Below, piece after piece: positions 21,231 to 32,200 of a stretch of 64,000 nt of DNA. A program made the position numbers and the translations under genes. The notes under the pieces were generated by a model. The model ran no database searches. It was not told the DNA's origin and saw only the letters and a program-made list of their open reading frames with translations. Each line of letters opens with the position of its first letter. Position 1 is the stretch's first letter. Source of the stretch: Leishmania mexicana MHOM/GT/2001/U1103. Its lineage: Eukaryota; Euglenozoa; Kinetoplastea; Trypanosomatida; Trypanosomatidae. The stretch spans positions 3,046,944-3,110,943 of the forward strand of contig NC_018324.1 in the NCBI RefSeq assembly GCF_000234665.1. The letters are read 5' to 3'.

Positions 21231-22032
21231 CCATGGTAAGATGGGAGGGATGGAAAGCAAGTAGCGACGTGAAAGACGCACACCAAGTAAAGGAGAGGTT
21301 AGGAGAGGTTGAGGGGCGCGTGGCACGGCACGGCACAGAAGACAGGGATGGCATGTGCGGCACGGGCGTGGATGCTTGAAGAGGGGAGAGGAGGCCGCGG
21401 AATGTGTTCTGCAACGGCGTCGCTCTCTCTCTCATCTCTGGGCACCTTCACTGAGTAGGCCGCCCCATCTCCCGACCCACCCACCCGCCCACTCCCTCTC
21501 CTTCTGGGCCCCTCACTATTCTATGTTTATCTGGCTGGCCTACGCGATGTGCACCTACGTCTTACCACACCTTTTTTCTCGTTGGGCTTTTTACGGTCAC
21601 CGACACGCCTCCCTCAACCTCAGTGCATTTCGTCGCCTCTCCCACTCCCTTCTCACCGCCGCCATGTTTCGTTTCCTTCCCCTCCCCTCCCCCCTTCAAG
21701 ACGCTGCGGCCGGCGTAGTGGTCTGTTGCTCCCGGTGCTATCCGGCCCTTCCCTGTCACCCTCTCCCTTCTCGTCCGCGCTGTGTTCCCATAAGTGCGCA
21801 TTTTTTTTTCAGTACACCCTATCCTCTTCACACGCCGTATGTGCTTGTGGGTATAATCTTGGCTTCCTGTTGTCCTCCGTCGTCGTTGTATATATATATA
21901 TATATGTGTGTGTGTGGGTGCGTGTGTGTGCGTGGTTATTTACATTTTTATAGTCTTTTTTCACCCTCCGTCCATCCAGCTCTTCCCTACTCATCCTCCT
22001 TTCAATATTCCACTCCACCCCAGTACCTGCCC

Positions 22033-22052
22033 GTCTGTCTGTGTCTGTGTCT

Positions 22053-22091
<39 letters not shown>

Positions 22092-22104
22092 TGTGTCTGT
22101 GTCT
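22033..22104 (+). repeat. TG and CTGTGT microsatellite
   Basis: Alternating CTGTGT units flank an uninterrupted (TG)n run of about 35 bases. It is likely to vary in length between strains and, as (UG)n in sense RNA, to fold or bind protein within the presumed 3'UTR of the upstream gene. Confidence 0.85.
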
Positions 22105-22876
22105 ATCCCGCTCCCTCCACTCTCGCAATGTGCCTACTATCTTCTTATTTAGCCCCCTCCCCTCTTTGCCTATATATGTATATGTATATATATATATGTG
22201 TGTATATGCATGTGTGTATGTACATGTATGTATATGGATATATATGGATATGCCTGTTATGCTCATGTGCTCATCGCTTTTTGTTGTCCTCTTCTTCGGT
22301 GCGAAGCGGCAGAAGGGGAGAAAGGGTCGGTGGGAGATCCAGCACTACGGTGTGCAGTAGGGCTACACGGAACCACACAAACACAGATACCGGCAGTCAA
22401 GTATGCAGAAATGAGAGAGGGAAGATCGAATTTGGTGCCTCCTCCCCTCCCCACCTGACCTGAGCAGGCTCTCTGTTGTATGCTTTATGTGCTCCCCTTT
22501 TTTCGCTTGTTCTTCGATCTGCGTGCGTGCTCATCTTCTTTTTTGTGTTTGGTTTACTTTCGATCCCTTCTCTCATTCGCCCCTTCGCGACTGCCATGAG
22601 GCGTCGTCATCATCGTCCCTCTCCCCTCCCCTCTCCACCTACAGACACAGACACAGACCGAAAAAGTCTCTATCATTTTCCTTATTTTCTTTTGTGTGTG
22701 TATTCTGGGACTCGCATTGGTTCTCCGTGTGTTTTTCTTATTTTTCTTTGTTGTTGTTCCTTGGCTCCTCAGTGGCTTTCTGAGCGTTGTTCTCTCGTCG
22801 ATGTCACCTTCATCGTCTTTTAGCTTATCGGTCTATATCTATCTATATCCATGCGTGTGTGTGTGTGTGTGTGTGT

Positions 22877-23075
22877 GGGTAGAGTTTTGTGCAGAAGCCG
22901 TGCTCTCTGATGGCTGGGTCGGCGCACTGCTGCAACGCCTGTGTCTACGGCATGCTTCGCACCACGCGGATGGTGTCTGTGGCAGGGCCGAGCGGCGTAT
23001 GACGTTGTGCTGTATGGCAGAGAAACGGGCTCTCGTTGGCACGAAAGGAGGAGGGCGATCGACTTCACTGCTTCG
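22877..23075 (+). repeat. SIDER-like interspersed repeat, copy B
   Basis: Nearly identical to 16300-16500: both start right after a (TG)n tract with GGGTAGAGTTTTGTGCAGA and run through the same sequence with about ten single-base differences by eye. The half to the left of the TG tract is missing. Both copies keep the same reading frame (for example VEFCAEAVLSDGWVGALLQR). That reflects low divergence rather than proven coding. Confidence 0.68.
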
Positions 23076-24265
23076 GGTGTGTGTCTCGACACATGTGTTC
23101 CACTGCGCAAAGGACGAGCAAAACAGAGCCCCAAATGGCAACAGAGAAGTGAAACTTGGAGAGACGCACGCAAGCAGACGAATACGGAGCATTCACGCGT
23201 GCCCTCTCTGTCAACGAGGAGGAGGGAAAGTGGCGGAGGATCGGAGACGCGCTGCGGTAGCACCAAGGTGCGGAAGCAGCGTCACTTATGCCACCTGCTC
23301 TCAGAAGTCGTTGCCTCGAACTCACTTGCTCTCTCGCTCTGTGTGGGCATTCCGCTCGCATTTTACCGTGCCTGCAGTGGACCCGACCCGACAGTCCAGT
23401 GGAGGCACACGCACGCAAGCCATTCTTCCCATGCCACCCCCACTCCACACCCCGAACCATTTTGTATCTTTGCTGGACTCCTCCACCTCCTCGTCGCCCT
23501 TCGGTAACCCATCACTCGCCGCCTCGTTCTTTTCCTGTCTCTCTCGCTTACTTTCTCTGTCGGGGTCTGCATGTCGCCACCACCTACCTTTTCCACACCG
23601 TCTCCTCGCACCGATGCAGCACGGGGGCTCTCTATCTCTCACACGAGCAGTACCAGCACAGGGAAACGAAATAGAAAGGCGCTAGGCGCGACTTCTGTGT
23701 GTGTGTGTGTGTTTTTGAAACAGCACACGCATAAACGGTACGCAAGACAATCTCACGTACGCAGGGCGGTTGAGATAAGCTGCACCGCACAAAAGCCGGC
23801 GTGGCGTCACCCGCCATAGACTTTCCGTCTTCTCTTTTTATTTCGTTTCGTTTTTTTTTGCCTTTGCCCCTCGTCCAGTCCATAAAGTCATAGATCGTCT
23901 AAACATTCTCCTTGAGCGCGTGTATCTCTCCCACCTCCGTCCTTATCCCAGTCGCTCTCTCCCCATCGTTGTTGTTTTTCATAGAACTCAGCCCCTTCGC
24001 CACCTCCCCAGCCCCGGATACCGACACGCACCCCACGATCTTCAAGCTCCTCTGCAGCAATAGTAGGTTCACTACATCATCGTCACTGGCGCTGCTCCTG
24101 CCTGCTGACACAGTCACCGAATCAAATCTCATCCCACACATAGCGTCCCTGTACGCGCAGACGCACGTGTTCCCTCACCACAGCCATCGCCACCAAGCCC
24201 CGATCCTCACCGACTGGCAAGCTACGTCAACACATCATGTGAGCAAGGCAACGCATCGCCTGCGC

Positions 24266-24305
24266 GCTTTCTTCCTTTCTGTGTGTCCATGGCTAATTTA
24301 GGCAG
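24266..24305 (+). promoter_or_regulatory. Predicted polypyrimidine tract and spliced-leader acceptor
   Basis: A T/C tract at 24268-24288 is followed by AG at 24300-24301 and 24304-24305, about 90 bases before the ATG at 24395. An out-of-frame ATG at 24289 lies before the acceptor and would not be in the mRNA. Confidence 0.45.
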
Positions 24306-24394
24306 CGATCTTCACCGCTGTGCCCCCTCCCTTGACTACTGCCCGGTGTGTGGTCTCATTCCACGCGTGGGCACTGGGCACGATCGCGTTAGTA

Positions 24395-25489
24395 ATGTTC
24401 GCTCTCTTCTTCCCTTGCTTAGCGCCCAAGCGGCGGGGCGGTTATTCCTCAGGTGCCGCCGCTGTCGCCGCCGCTGCGTCCCATTCCAAGGTTTCCACCG
24501 CAGTGGTTCGCTTCAAAACTAAGCCGAGGGTGCATGGAGGCTCCGGTCCAGTGAGGAGTGCTGGCCGACCCCCGAAGAAGCAGCACGAGCGCTTCCCTCG
24601 CGCATCGCCTGCGCCCTTGTTGCAGCCGCTTTCAGCGGCTTCCAGCGCTGACGCGTCCATGAATAACTACGCGTCGGGAGAGGAGGCGTCAGCATCCCAG
24701 CCTTCCTTCTCGCCATCGTACCTCCTCACGGATGCGATGCCAGTGCGCAGCCGCTTCATGAATCCCCTTGACTTCCTTAGCTCGTCGGAACCGCTGATGC
24801 TCACACCAGAGGAAAAGGCGGCAGAGAAGGCGGAGAAGGCGCGACTAGCGGCGCTGCAAGAGGATGCAAGGGCGTTGGCAGCGCTGTTCGCACGAGAGTT
24901 GGCTAAGAGAAAAGCGAAAGTGATTACTGCCGGAGTCATAAAAGCCCGTCGACCTGCGGGAGCAGCGGCCGTCCAGGCCTCATCGAAGCCCGGGCGTCGT
25001 GGAGGACAGCAGGAGCCCCCACTCTCCCTCCCCACACACTCGATCAAGCTCGCACCGGTGGCGCCAAAACCCCCACGAAGTCGCCACAAGGCCTCTGTGA
25101 AGGCCAAAAACACGCGAATGAAGCCGCTCAAGCGAGGGCGGAAGCTGAAAACCCCACGCCGACTACGGGCGTTGGCCGCACAGAGGACTTCTCTCATTTC
25201 CAGGAGACGTGGTAGCCAGTCGAAGATGCCCACCGTGGCCTCCGTGCCGATCCGCAAGGCTCATCCGCCACTGCAGCGACGCCCCGGCCGTTCGGCCTTG
25301 CGACCCGCTGCTGCATCACGGATACGCGCTGCAGCAGCGGGTCGCAAGGTCGGACGACGCGCCGCACAGGCCCCCAAGTCTATGGTCATGCGGCCTTTGT
25401 CCAAGTCCACCGTGAAAGCGTGGCGACTCGCACAGCAGAAAAAGCGTGTCACAGGGAAGACACGCCATGACAAGCCCAAGAAGGTGTAG
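24395..25489 (+). CDS. Very basic Ala/Lys/Arg-rich protein, probably nucleic-acid binding (364 aa)
   Basis: The frame is open from a GTG at 24320, but the first ATG is at 24395 and I use that. The N-terminus is short and hydrophobic (MFALFFPCLAPKRRGG), possibly a targeting peptide. A Ser/Ala-rich segment follows, then a predicted charged helix around residues 135-185 (EEKAAEKAEKARLAALQED). The last 180 residues are dominated by Arg, Lys, Ala, Pro and Ser, as in linker histones, nucleolar proteins or kinetoplast-associated proteins. The predicted charge is strongly positive throughout. No folded nucleic-acid-binding domain is recognisable, so DNA or rRNA binding is inferred from charge alone. 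Codons around residues 301-319 form a perfect inverted repeat (separate entry). Another basic protein with a different job, such as a mitochondrial ribosomal protein, remains possible. Confidence 0.75.
   Translation: MFALFFPCLAPKRRGGYSSGAAAVAAAASHSKVSTAVVRFKTKPRVHGGSGPVRSAGRPPKKQHERFPRASPAPLLQPLSAASSADASMNNYASGEEASASQPSFSPSYLLTDAMPVRSRFMNPLDFLSSSEPLMLTPEEKAAEKAEKARLAALQEDARALAALFARELAKRKAKVITAGVIKARRPAGAAAVQASSKPGRRGGQQEPPLSLPTHSIKLAPVAPKPPRSRHKASVKAKNTRMKPLKRGRKLKTPRRLRALAAQRTSLISRRRGSQSKMPTVASVPIRKAHPPLQRRPGRSALRPAAASRIRAAAAGRKVGRRAAQAPKSMVMRPLSKSTVKAWRLAQQKKRVTGKTRHDKPKKV
25296..25349. repeat. Perfect 20-bp inverted repeat inside a coding region
   Basis: The left arm at 25296-25315 and the right arm at 25330-25349 are exact reverse complements, separated by 14 bases. 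Both strands can be read as a similar Arg/Ala-rich peptide: LRPAAASRIRAAAAGRK on the + strand and LRPAAAARIRDAAAGRK on the other. The transcript could form a very stable hairpin within the open frame of the basic protein. Confidence 0.95.
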
Positions 25490-26166
25490 TGAGCGCGCGG
25501 GTAGGAGGCGAGAGGGGGAAGAGGCAGCTTAGGTGATGGACGCCGCATCATGGGTGTCTGCGCACACGTTGCTCGCTCTCTTCCTCTTCTTGATATCTCC
25601 TCCCTTGTCTCCGCAGCCTTGCGAACCTCTTCAGCGGCTTCCATACATGTTTGCTTCGCCTTTGTTGTTGTTGTTGTTTTTTTGTTTTTACTCTTTCGGT
25701 TTGATGATGTGGTGGAGGAGTATGGTGGTGGTGTCTGCGTTCTCGGGAGCGTCACTGTCCACCTCTGCTCTCGCTCTCTGCATCCTCCCTTCTAGTCAGA
25801 TGGACCTGAGCATACGAAAAAAGAGAAACGGTGGAGCAGCTGTGCCATGCACTACTGCGGCGACAGCCTGTGCTGTAGCGCCTGCGCCGCTCGTTGGGTA
25901 TGTGTGTCGCCTCTACACATGCCGAAGCACCAGACAAGATTTACAAGCCGGACTTTAATGTCTTTGTTCTCCTTCTCCTGGCGCTCCGACGATAACCTGA
26001 CCGGTGGGGTACGTTGCCCTGCGTCGCGGAACACGCGCCTTTCGCCATTCTCCACTCACCCCTCACCCCTTGTCGATCTGTCTGCCTCTTCGTTGACACT
26101 AGCTCAACGCCCACTTCCACTAGAGTGCCCACCACCGCCATCTCTTCTGTACACATCTCGCCTGAG
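25490..26166 (+). other. Short intergenic interval
   Basis: About 680 bases of pyrimidine-rich sequence with a TTG/T tract at 25660-25700. No gene or repeat copy is recognised. It is one of the shortest spacers here. Confidence 0.7.
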
Positions 26167-26213
26167 CCTCCTCTTTCTTTCCCTTATTTGCCGTGCCTTC
26201 TTCGCTGTTGAAG
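26167..26213 (+). promoter_or_regulatory. Predicted polypyrimidine tract and spliced-leader acceptor
   Basis: A CT-rich tract at 26167-26210 is followed by AG at 26212-26213, 82 bases before the ATG at 26295. The GTG at 26193 that opens the frame lies inside the tract. Confidence 0.55.
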
Positions 26214-26294
26214 GAACTGGTCCATCCTCTCTTCCTTTATCGAAGCGTGCCGTGCACACGGCGGCACACTCGCACACGTCGCACACATCAGCCC

Positions 26295-29200
26295 ATGCCT
26301 GCCTCGTTGCGTAAAAATCTGCAACGGTCCCCGGCGGACACGCAGCCACATGCTGCTGGAGGCGCCGCCGCGGACCACGTGGTGCCGCCAGTGATGGGAA
26401 AGGCTGGCACCTCCTTCGCGGGCGCCTCGAACCCCCTCCAGGCACCACTTACACAAGAGCGTGGTGGCAGCAGCGACACGTTGGCAGCACCTGGTCCTTC
26501 TCCCGCCCTACTCCCATTCGGCGGCTACGGTGATGCCGTGGCCATCACCTCTCCATCGGTCGCTACTTTCAAGCGCCCCGGCTTCGCTCCTTTCCGTCCG
26601 CCCTCCGTTCTCCAGGGGAACGTGGCTGCTCGGCCAGCAGGTGCGGCTCGAGGGGCCGGGGCGGGAGGCCAAAGCCCCTCCCTTTCACCTCAGCAGCATC
26701 AGCAGCAGGGGGCTAGCGGAACCTCCCCGCCACTATATCGCTGCAGCCTCGATGGCACAATCCCGTGTCCCGCTCTTCCCTCGTCGACCGCCATGGCAGG
26801 AGGGACAGGAGACGGCGGTGCAGCTTCATCGCCTGGGCCTCCTAGTACGCTCACAAACGGCATGTCCGTCTCGGGCCTGTCAAACCACCTGCGCCTCAGC
26901 GAGGGCCTGAGCTGCCTCGACTACCATCCAAGCTTTCGCGCGCTGGCGATTGGCAGCACTCGTCAGATTCACGTGGTGGAGGTGATCGCAACAGTGGGCC
27001 ACGACGTGGCGGCCGCAGTGCGGGTGCACCGGCAGCGGCAGCACCAACAGCAACAGGCAAACACGAATGCAATCACGCCATCAGACGGCGAACACACTCA
27101 CGCCTCTCTCGGCACCGCGGCTCCGTCCGACCTCCCTGCGTCGCCGCCGCTAGGGTCTGCGCCGTTTTTGATGCGCAATACCGGTGTCTTCGGCGGTCTC
27201 AACAAGGTGGAGAGCGTCGCGTGGTATCCGAGTACTGAGGAGGCATCCCTGGCCTTTATTCAGCCGGCGCGAACAGTGACCATCTTCCTCGACGCCATCC
27301 AGTTCAAGGCGGACGGTACGTACCTCCCGCAGCAGTGGACGCGCTCGCAGTACAAAGGCAAGACTCTCACCTCCGCCATGGCTGCTGGCGGCGGCTCGAC
27401 GGCGATGGCGGTCGTAGTAAACCTCGACTGCGTCTCTGGCGGGATCACACCAGCAACCTCGACGACCAGCCTGGGCGGTGGCTCCGGGCTCTACACACCT
27501 GCCTCCGCGTCACTGGTCAGCTCCCCTTCCTACAGCGCCGCCTCCGTCTCCCAAGGCAGCGTGCCGCACGAGACTACCTTTTCCACGCCGACCAGTTCAG
27601 GTTTCTCCACGACAGGGTTTGCGGCCAGAAGCCTGCCCCATGCTGTGCGCAACCCGAAGGGGCCGCTGGCGAAGGAGCTGATTGAGCTGAACATCGACAT
27701 CACCTACATGCGAGTGGAGAAGATCGTCTGGGATCCGCACCACACCTACACTCTCGCTCTCAGTTCTCCAGCGACGCACTTTGAGGTGTGGCAGGTGCCA
27801 ACGGACGGCTCGCGCGTCTACGCGCCCCAGTTGGTGCTGCGGCCGCCGGCGCACAACACACGCAGTGTCGTTCGAGACATCGCCTTCTCACCCTCCAACC
27901 CCGATCTTATCGTCGTGGTCACGGAGTGCGGCAACACCGGACAGGTGCTTCTCTATAATCGTCGCCAAGTGGAGGCGAAGCGGTGCTTTGACATTAGCGG
28001 CCCAGGCCTGTCGGCCGCCTTCCACCCAATCTTCTCCGACCTTCTCGCCGTGTGCTTCCGCCGCGAGAAGACAAAGCCCGACACACGCATATCATTCCTT
28101 CAGGTCATGTCCGTCGGCGGGGCCGCCGCTGGGTGGTTGTCGGGGGTCTCCACGGCCGCAGCGACAGCGGTACCCCCCATCTCATCAGACCCCGAAGGAA
28201 GCCCACTTGCCGTCTCGTCGGCGTTAGCATCTGCTGCCACGATCCCTGAAAGTGCAGACGCAAGCTTCATGACCAAGATAGTTCCTGCCGGCACGTCGCC
28301 GCATCTCGCCGAGCAGCCGTATCTGCCCCATATCGACAACTACGTGTGCATCAGCCGCATACGATGGCGACCCTCGTCGATGGGAAGGCTCACGGAGCCG
28401 AAGCGGCACCATTACATGTCGTTCACGCCCTCTGCCCAGGCGCTCTTGGTGGCGCGCAACTTGCCCAATTCAACTGTCCCGTCCGCCCCTGGCACCTTCA
28501 CCTGGGTTGACCTGCTGCACTCGCAGCTATGGTTCGCCTCGGCGGCGATGACGACCGACACGGACCTTTCCATCTGGGATGCCACCAACGGCTTCTTTCC
28601 TGTGTGCGTTGTAAAGCACCTCGCCCCGCGCGGTGACACAACGACCCACGAGTCGAACGACTTTGTGTGGCTCAATGAGCTGACACTGGTGACCATTTTC
28701 AAGAGCGGCGACGTGGTCTGCACCAGCCTTCTGAACAGCCTCCCGGAAGACTCCGTCATGGCCAGTCCCGAGCGGGTGCAGCTGCGGGCAGTGAAGCCGC
28801 AGCAACAGCAGCAGCTTCACCGGCTACACCAGCTGTTTGATTCCGAGTCGAGAGATGAGCTCGGCGAGCTGTACAGCAAGCGAATCGCAGAGGAAGAGGC
28901 GTGCCTGGCCATGCTACCGGCGTATGTGCGCGACCCGTACGCGGATCTACTCACCACATTCACCGTGCTCCCGACCACCTCCATCGTGTCCGACCTCTTC
29001 GGACACTCCTACACCATTCGCAACACGAACGCGGCCCTGCGGCGCCACTACTATCAGATGATCCGACGCGAGTGCGGGCAGCTTGTTCGCCGTCTTGCCA
29101 TTCAGGTGTCGAAGGAAGCGGTACTACGCCAGCGGTGGACGAGCAGGCGGCACCAGCTCCCCGGCAGCAGTCCCTCCACTGGGCCCGGCATGACAAGCGG

Positions 29201-32200
29201 CCTCGCGGCCCTGCAGGAGCAGCGGTCGCGCCGCCCGCGCTCGCCATTCACGCAGACGGGCGGCTTCCGCGGTCGAACCACGTCGTCGCAAGGCTCCAAC
29301 TCGACGCCGCCGAGCCCGCAGCGCAGAATGCTGACGCGGCGATGCTCGGTTGTCACACCCTCGTCGTCGACTGGCGCGCGGCACATGCCCGTAGCGCCGA
29401 TCTGGGGAGAGGGCACGAGCGGCGGGCCTGCTGGCCCTCGCGGATCTGGCGGTGGAGGCGGTACCGCGGCCGACGCCATCAGACTCCTCCAGCACCCGCC
29501 GTGGAGCCTGGAGGACGTGAGCGAGGCGGGAATGGTCTCCCCACAGCACGCCCGAGAGCCGAGGCGCCACGCCAGCAATGCGGGTGCTGGCGGCGGTGTC
29601 AGCAGCACCCCGCCTCATCTCTACCTCGGCGTCTATCACGATGGGGGGATGGAAGATCAGCCCGCGAGGGATGCCGAGGTGAGGGGCCACGTCTCCTCTC
29701 CGTATCCCGAGGTCACGAATGTGGAAGAAGAGGCAGCGGCGGTTGCTGAGCGCGTTAGCCGTAGCTCTTCTCGCACTTCCTCCGCAGCCGCTTGGATCAA
29801 GCGACTGTGGGACGCTTCTTGGCGAGAGCGATTGAGTCGCAACCGGTCCAGCGAATCCCGTGATCAGTGCATCTTCCACTCGCCAGGCCGTTCGCAGGTG
29901 GAAGATGCTGCTCTCGTCATCACCTCTGGTGACGACGGCCCTGCGGCCTTGACTAGCGTCCTTGACGTCACTCCGAGCCTGAGTGTTGTACCATCGTCGG
30001 ACGATGTCCCCATTGTCTCCCCGCATCCGTCGCGTTTGCGTCAGCTGCCACCTTCTGGAGCCGCCTGTGGTAGTGGTACCTACTCCTCGTCTGGTCTTGG
30101 ACCAGCTCAGTCCACAGCCACATCGCCGATCAGCGTCGTACACATCGACAACAGTGATAGCAGCTGTGGAAGTCCACACCAGCTTGCCCCGACAGCGCCG
30201 GCCGCCCAAGCACACGCGGCAGCGGCACACAGCTTCCCTGCGTACCCTGGCGCATCGACGAGCGCCAACACCTCCGTGAGCTCCGCATACTCCCCACAGC
30301 AGCAACGCGTCGGCAGCGGTCGTGGTGGGCCCAGCCCTTCCTCACTCCTGCTCACAAGCTCCTCTCTCGGAGCTCTTCCCTCGGTGCCCGGTGACCTCGA
30401 CATCGTCAAAGGCGGTAGCTGCGTTGTCTTCACGCAACTCTTCCCGCTATTGAATGAGTGTGTGCGCGTGTGCAGCGGCGGTGGTAGTGGTGGTAGCTGC
30501 AAGGCCCGCGGGAAGTGCAATGGCAGTGAAGAACCGCGAGTGTCACGCGTGTCCCTCAGTACCGCTAAGACGTCAGCGCCGGTTTCTAGCCTGGCGCCTC
30601 TCTCAGCGGCATCTCCTACCCTCGACAACTCACCCACGTTGACGGCCGTCTCTGCTCCCCGCCACGACCTGCCTCCAGTTCTGTTCTCTCCCGCCTCGCC
30701 CCCAGCCAGCGCGGAGCGCAAGCCAGAAACAGCCACCACGTCGCCACTGCTGCTGCCGCTTTCGATACTGGCCCCGGTTGGAAGTCGTGTCTCTGGCGGT
30801 GCCGTCATGCCCACGCGCTCGGCGAACGGGGCCTCTCAGCTCATGCCAGCGCATGTCTATCTAGCCTCGCAGAGAGTCGTCACCGTGGCCGTGGAGAGCT
30901 TTGTACTGAGCGATGCAGTGTGCGGTTGGTCGTACCTGGAGAAGCAAGCTGAGCAGCTCGCCTTCGTGCGCTTTGCACTCGAGTGGGACATGGGCTACGA
31001 GCTGGCGTTGGCCATGAAGGCGTTGCGGCATAAGCGCACGGACGCCAAAGCAGCGGCGGAGGCGTTAACGGCGGCAGGTGATACGGCGCCGCACAGAGCG
31101 GATCCTATGCCTACACCGCAGCCTCGCGGTCCAGCCCGCTCGCAGGCTTCCTCGCGCGCAGCAGCCGCACACGACGACCGCACCTCGGGTGCTCTCCCGC
31201 GCTCGTTGTGGCGCAGCAGCAGCAGCATAGTCGATCGCCATGGTGTCGAGTGGAAGTCACAGCAGCAGAAGACCACAGCGCCGTACGGTCCACAACTTGG
31301 CGGCACCTACTCTGGTGTCGCAACTGGCCGAGAGCGACGTTGTGCGGGCAACAGCGGCACACGCGGGCCCCCACACATGCGTTCTGGTGCGCCGAGCGCT
31401 GATCTGACTCACATGGTCGACTGGGGATACGGGGTACCGGTGCCGAGTCACGAGGATGTGGATGACAAGGTTGCGGCCATGATGGAAGAGAACGCGCGCA
31501 TCTGTGAGCGAATGATGCGCCAGCGGTGGGAAACCGGCTGTGCCGGTTCTGAGGACGGCGGTGCTCACACAAATCGGCGTCGATCACAAGGCGGGGACGA
31601 CAGTGGGGTCGACGTATCTGGCAGTCCCGTGTGGTCCTCAGGCAACGCTGCAACGACCCTAAATGACGTAGAAGGTGTTGAGGTGGGTCATACAGACGCC
31701 ACACTCGCTGCAGAGCTGTCGAACGCAGCCGCCTGCGATCCGCGCGCGCAGTGGTGGCGCGCTGCCGCTCATGCCTGGCGCTCACACCACGTCTCCTTCA
31801 TCATATCCATCACTGCCCAGCAGCTTGAATACGCGTCGCTCATGGGAGACGTGCAGTACAGCCTCGTTCTGTACATCCTCTTTTGTCTCTGGTGGCGCCT
31901 GCACAGCGAGGTCGCGGAGGCGACATACGCGATGGCTCTCGAAGCACGCGCCCGTCGGCACCACATTAGCAGTGGAGTGAACTGTGACGGTAGCGCTGGT
32001 GCGCGAGATGGACACCGTTTCGCAGCACCGCAGGAGAGCAGCCCTCACAACAATGCAGGGCCTAGTCACCAACTGTACACTGCCGCGCTCGTTCCAGGGA
32101 TAGCGGTGGAAGGAGAAGAAGGCGACGGCAGAGGTAGGTTGGGCTCCTCAGAGGCCGCAACTGCCCCCCGCTCCGTCACCACTGCGCCACAGCGACGAAA

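Larger units (their letters stand above)
21231..24265 (+). other. 3.0 kb intergenic interval
   Basis: Pyrimidine-rich, with simple repeats at 21890-21906 (TA), 22033-22104 (TG with CTGTGT) and 22170-22250 (TA/TG). It carries SIDER-like copy B at 22877-23075. The stretch 23076-23300 is less repetitive and may be a diverged continuation of that element. No believable gene. Confidence 0.65.

Noticed and set aside
21355..22152. Open frame of 265 codons in the intergenic interval after the 17277 gene
   Set aside because: Composition follows pyrimidine and TG/TA repeats, including long alternating Val/Cys stretches; no ordered region.
24283..24522. 79-codon frame with a YCPVCG motif and later CRRCRRRC, like an RNA polymerase zinc ribbon
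   Set aside because: Its ATGs lie before the predicted splice acceptor, it overlaps the basic-protein gene in another frame, and the second Cys cluster is only the shifted reading of an Ala-rich stretch.
29124..30305. Antisense frame of 393 codons inside the WD40 gene
   Set aside because: An Arg/Ala/Gly-rich shadow frame caused by high GC at third positions of the sense gene; all real genes are on the + strand.
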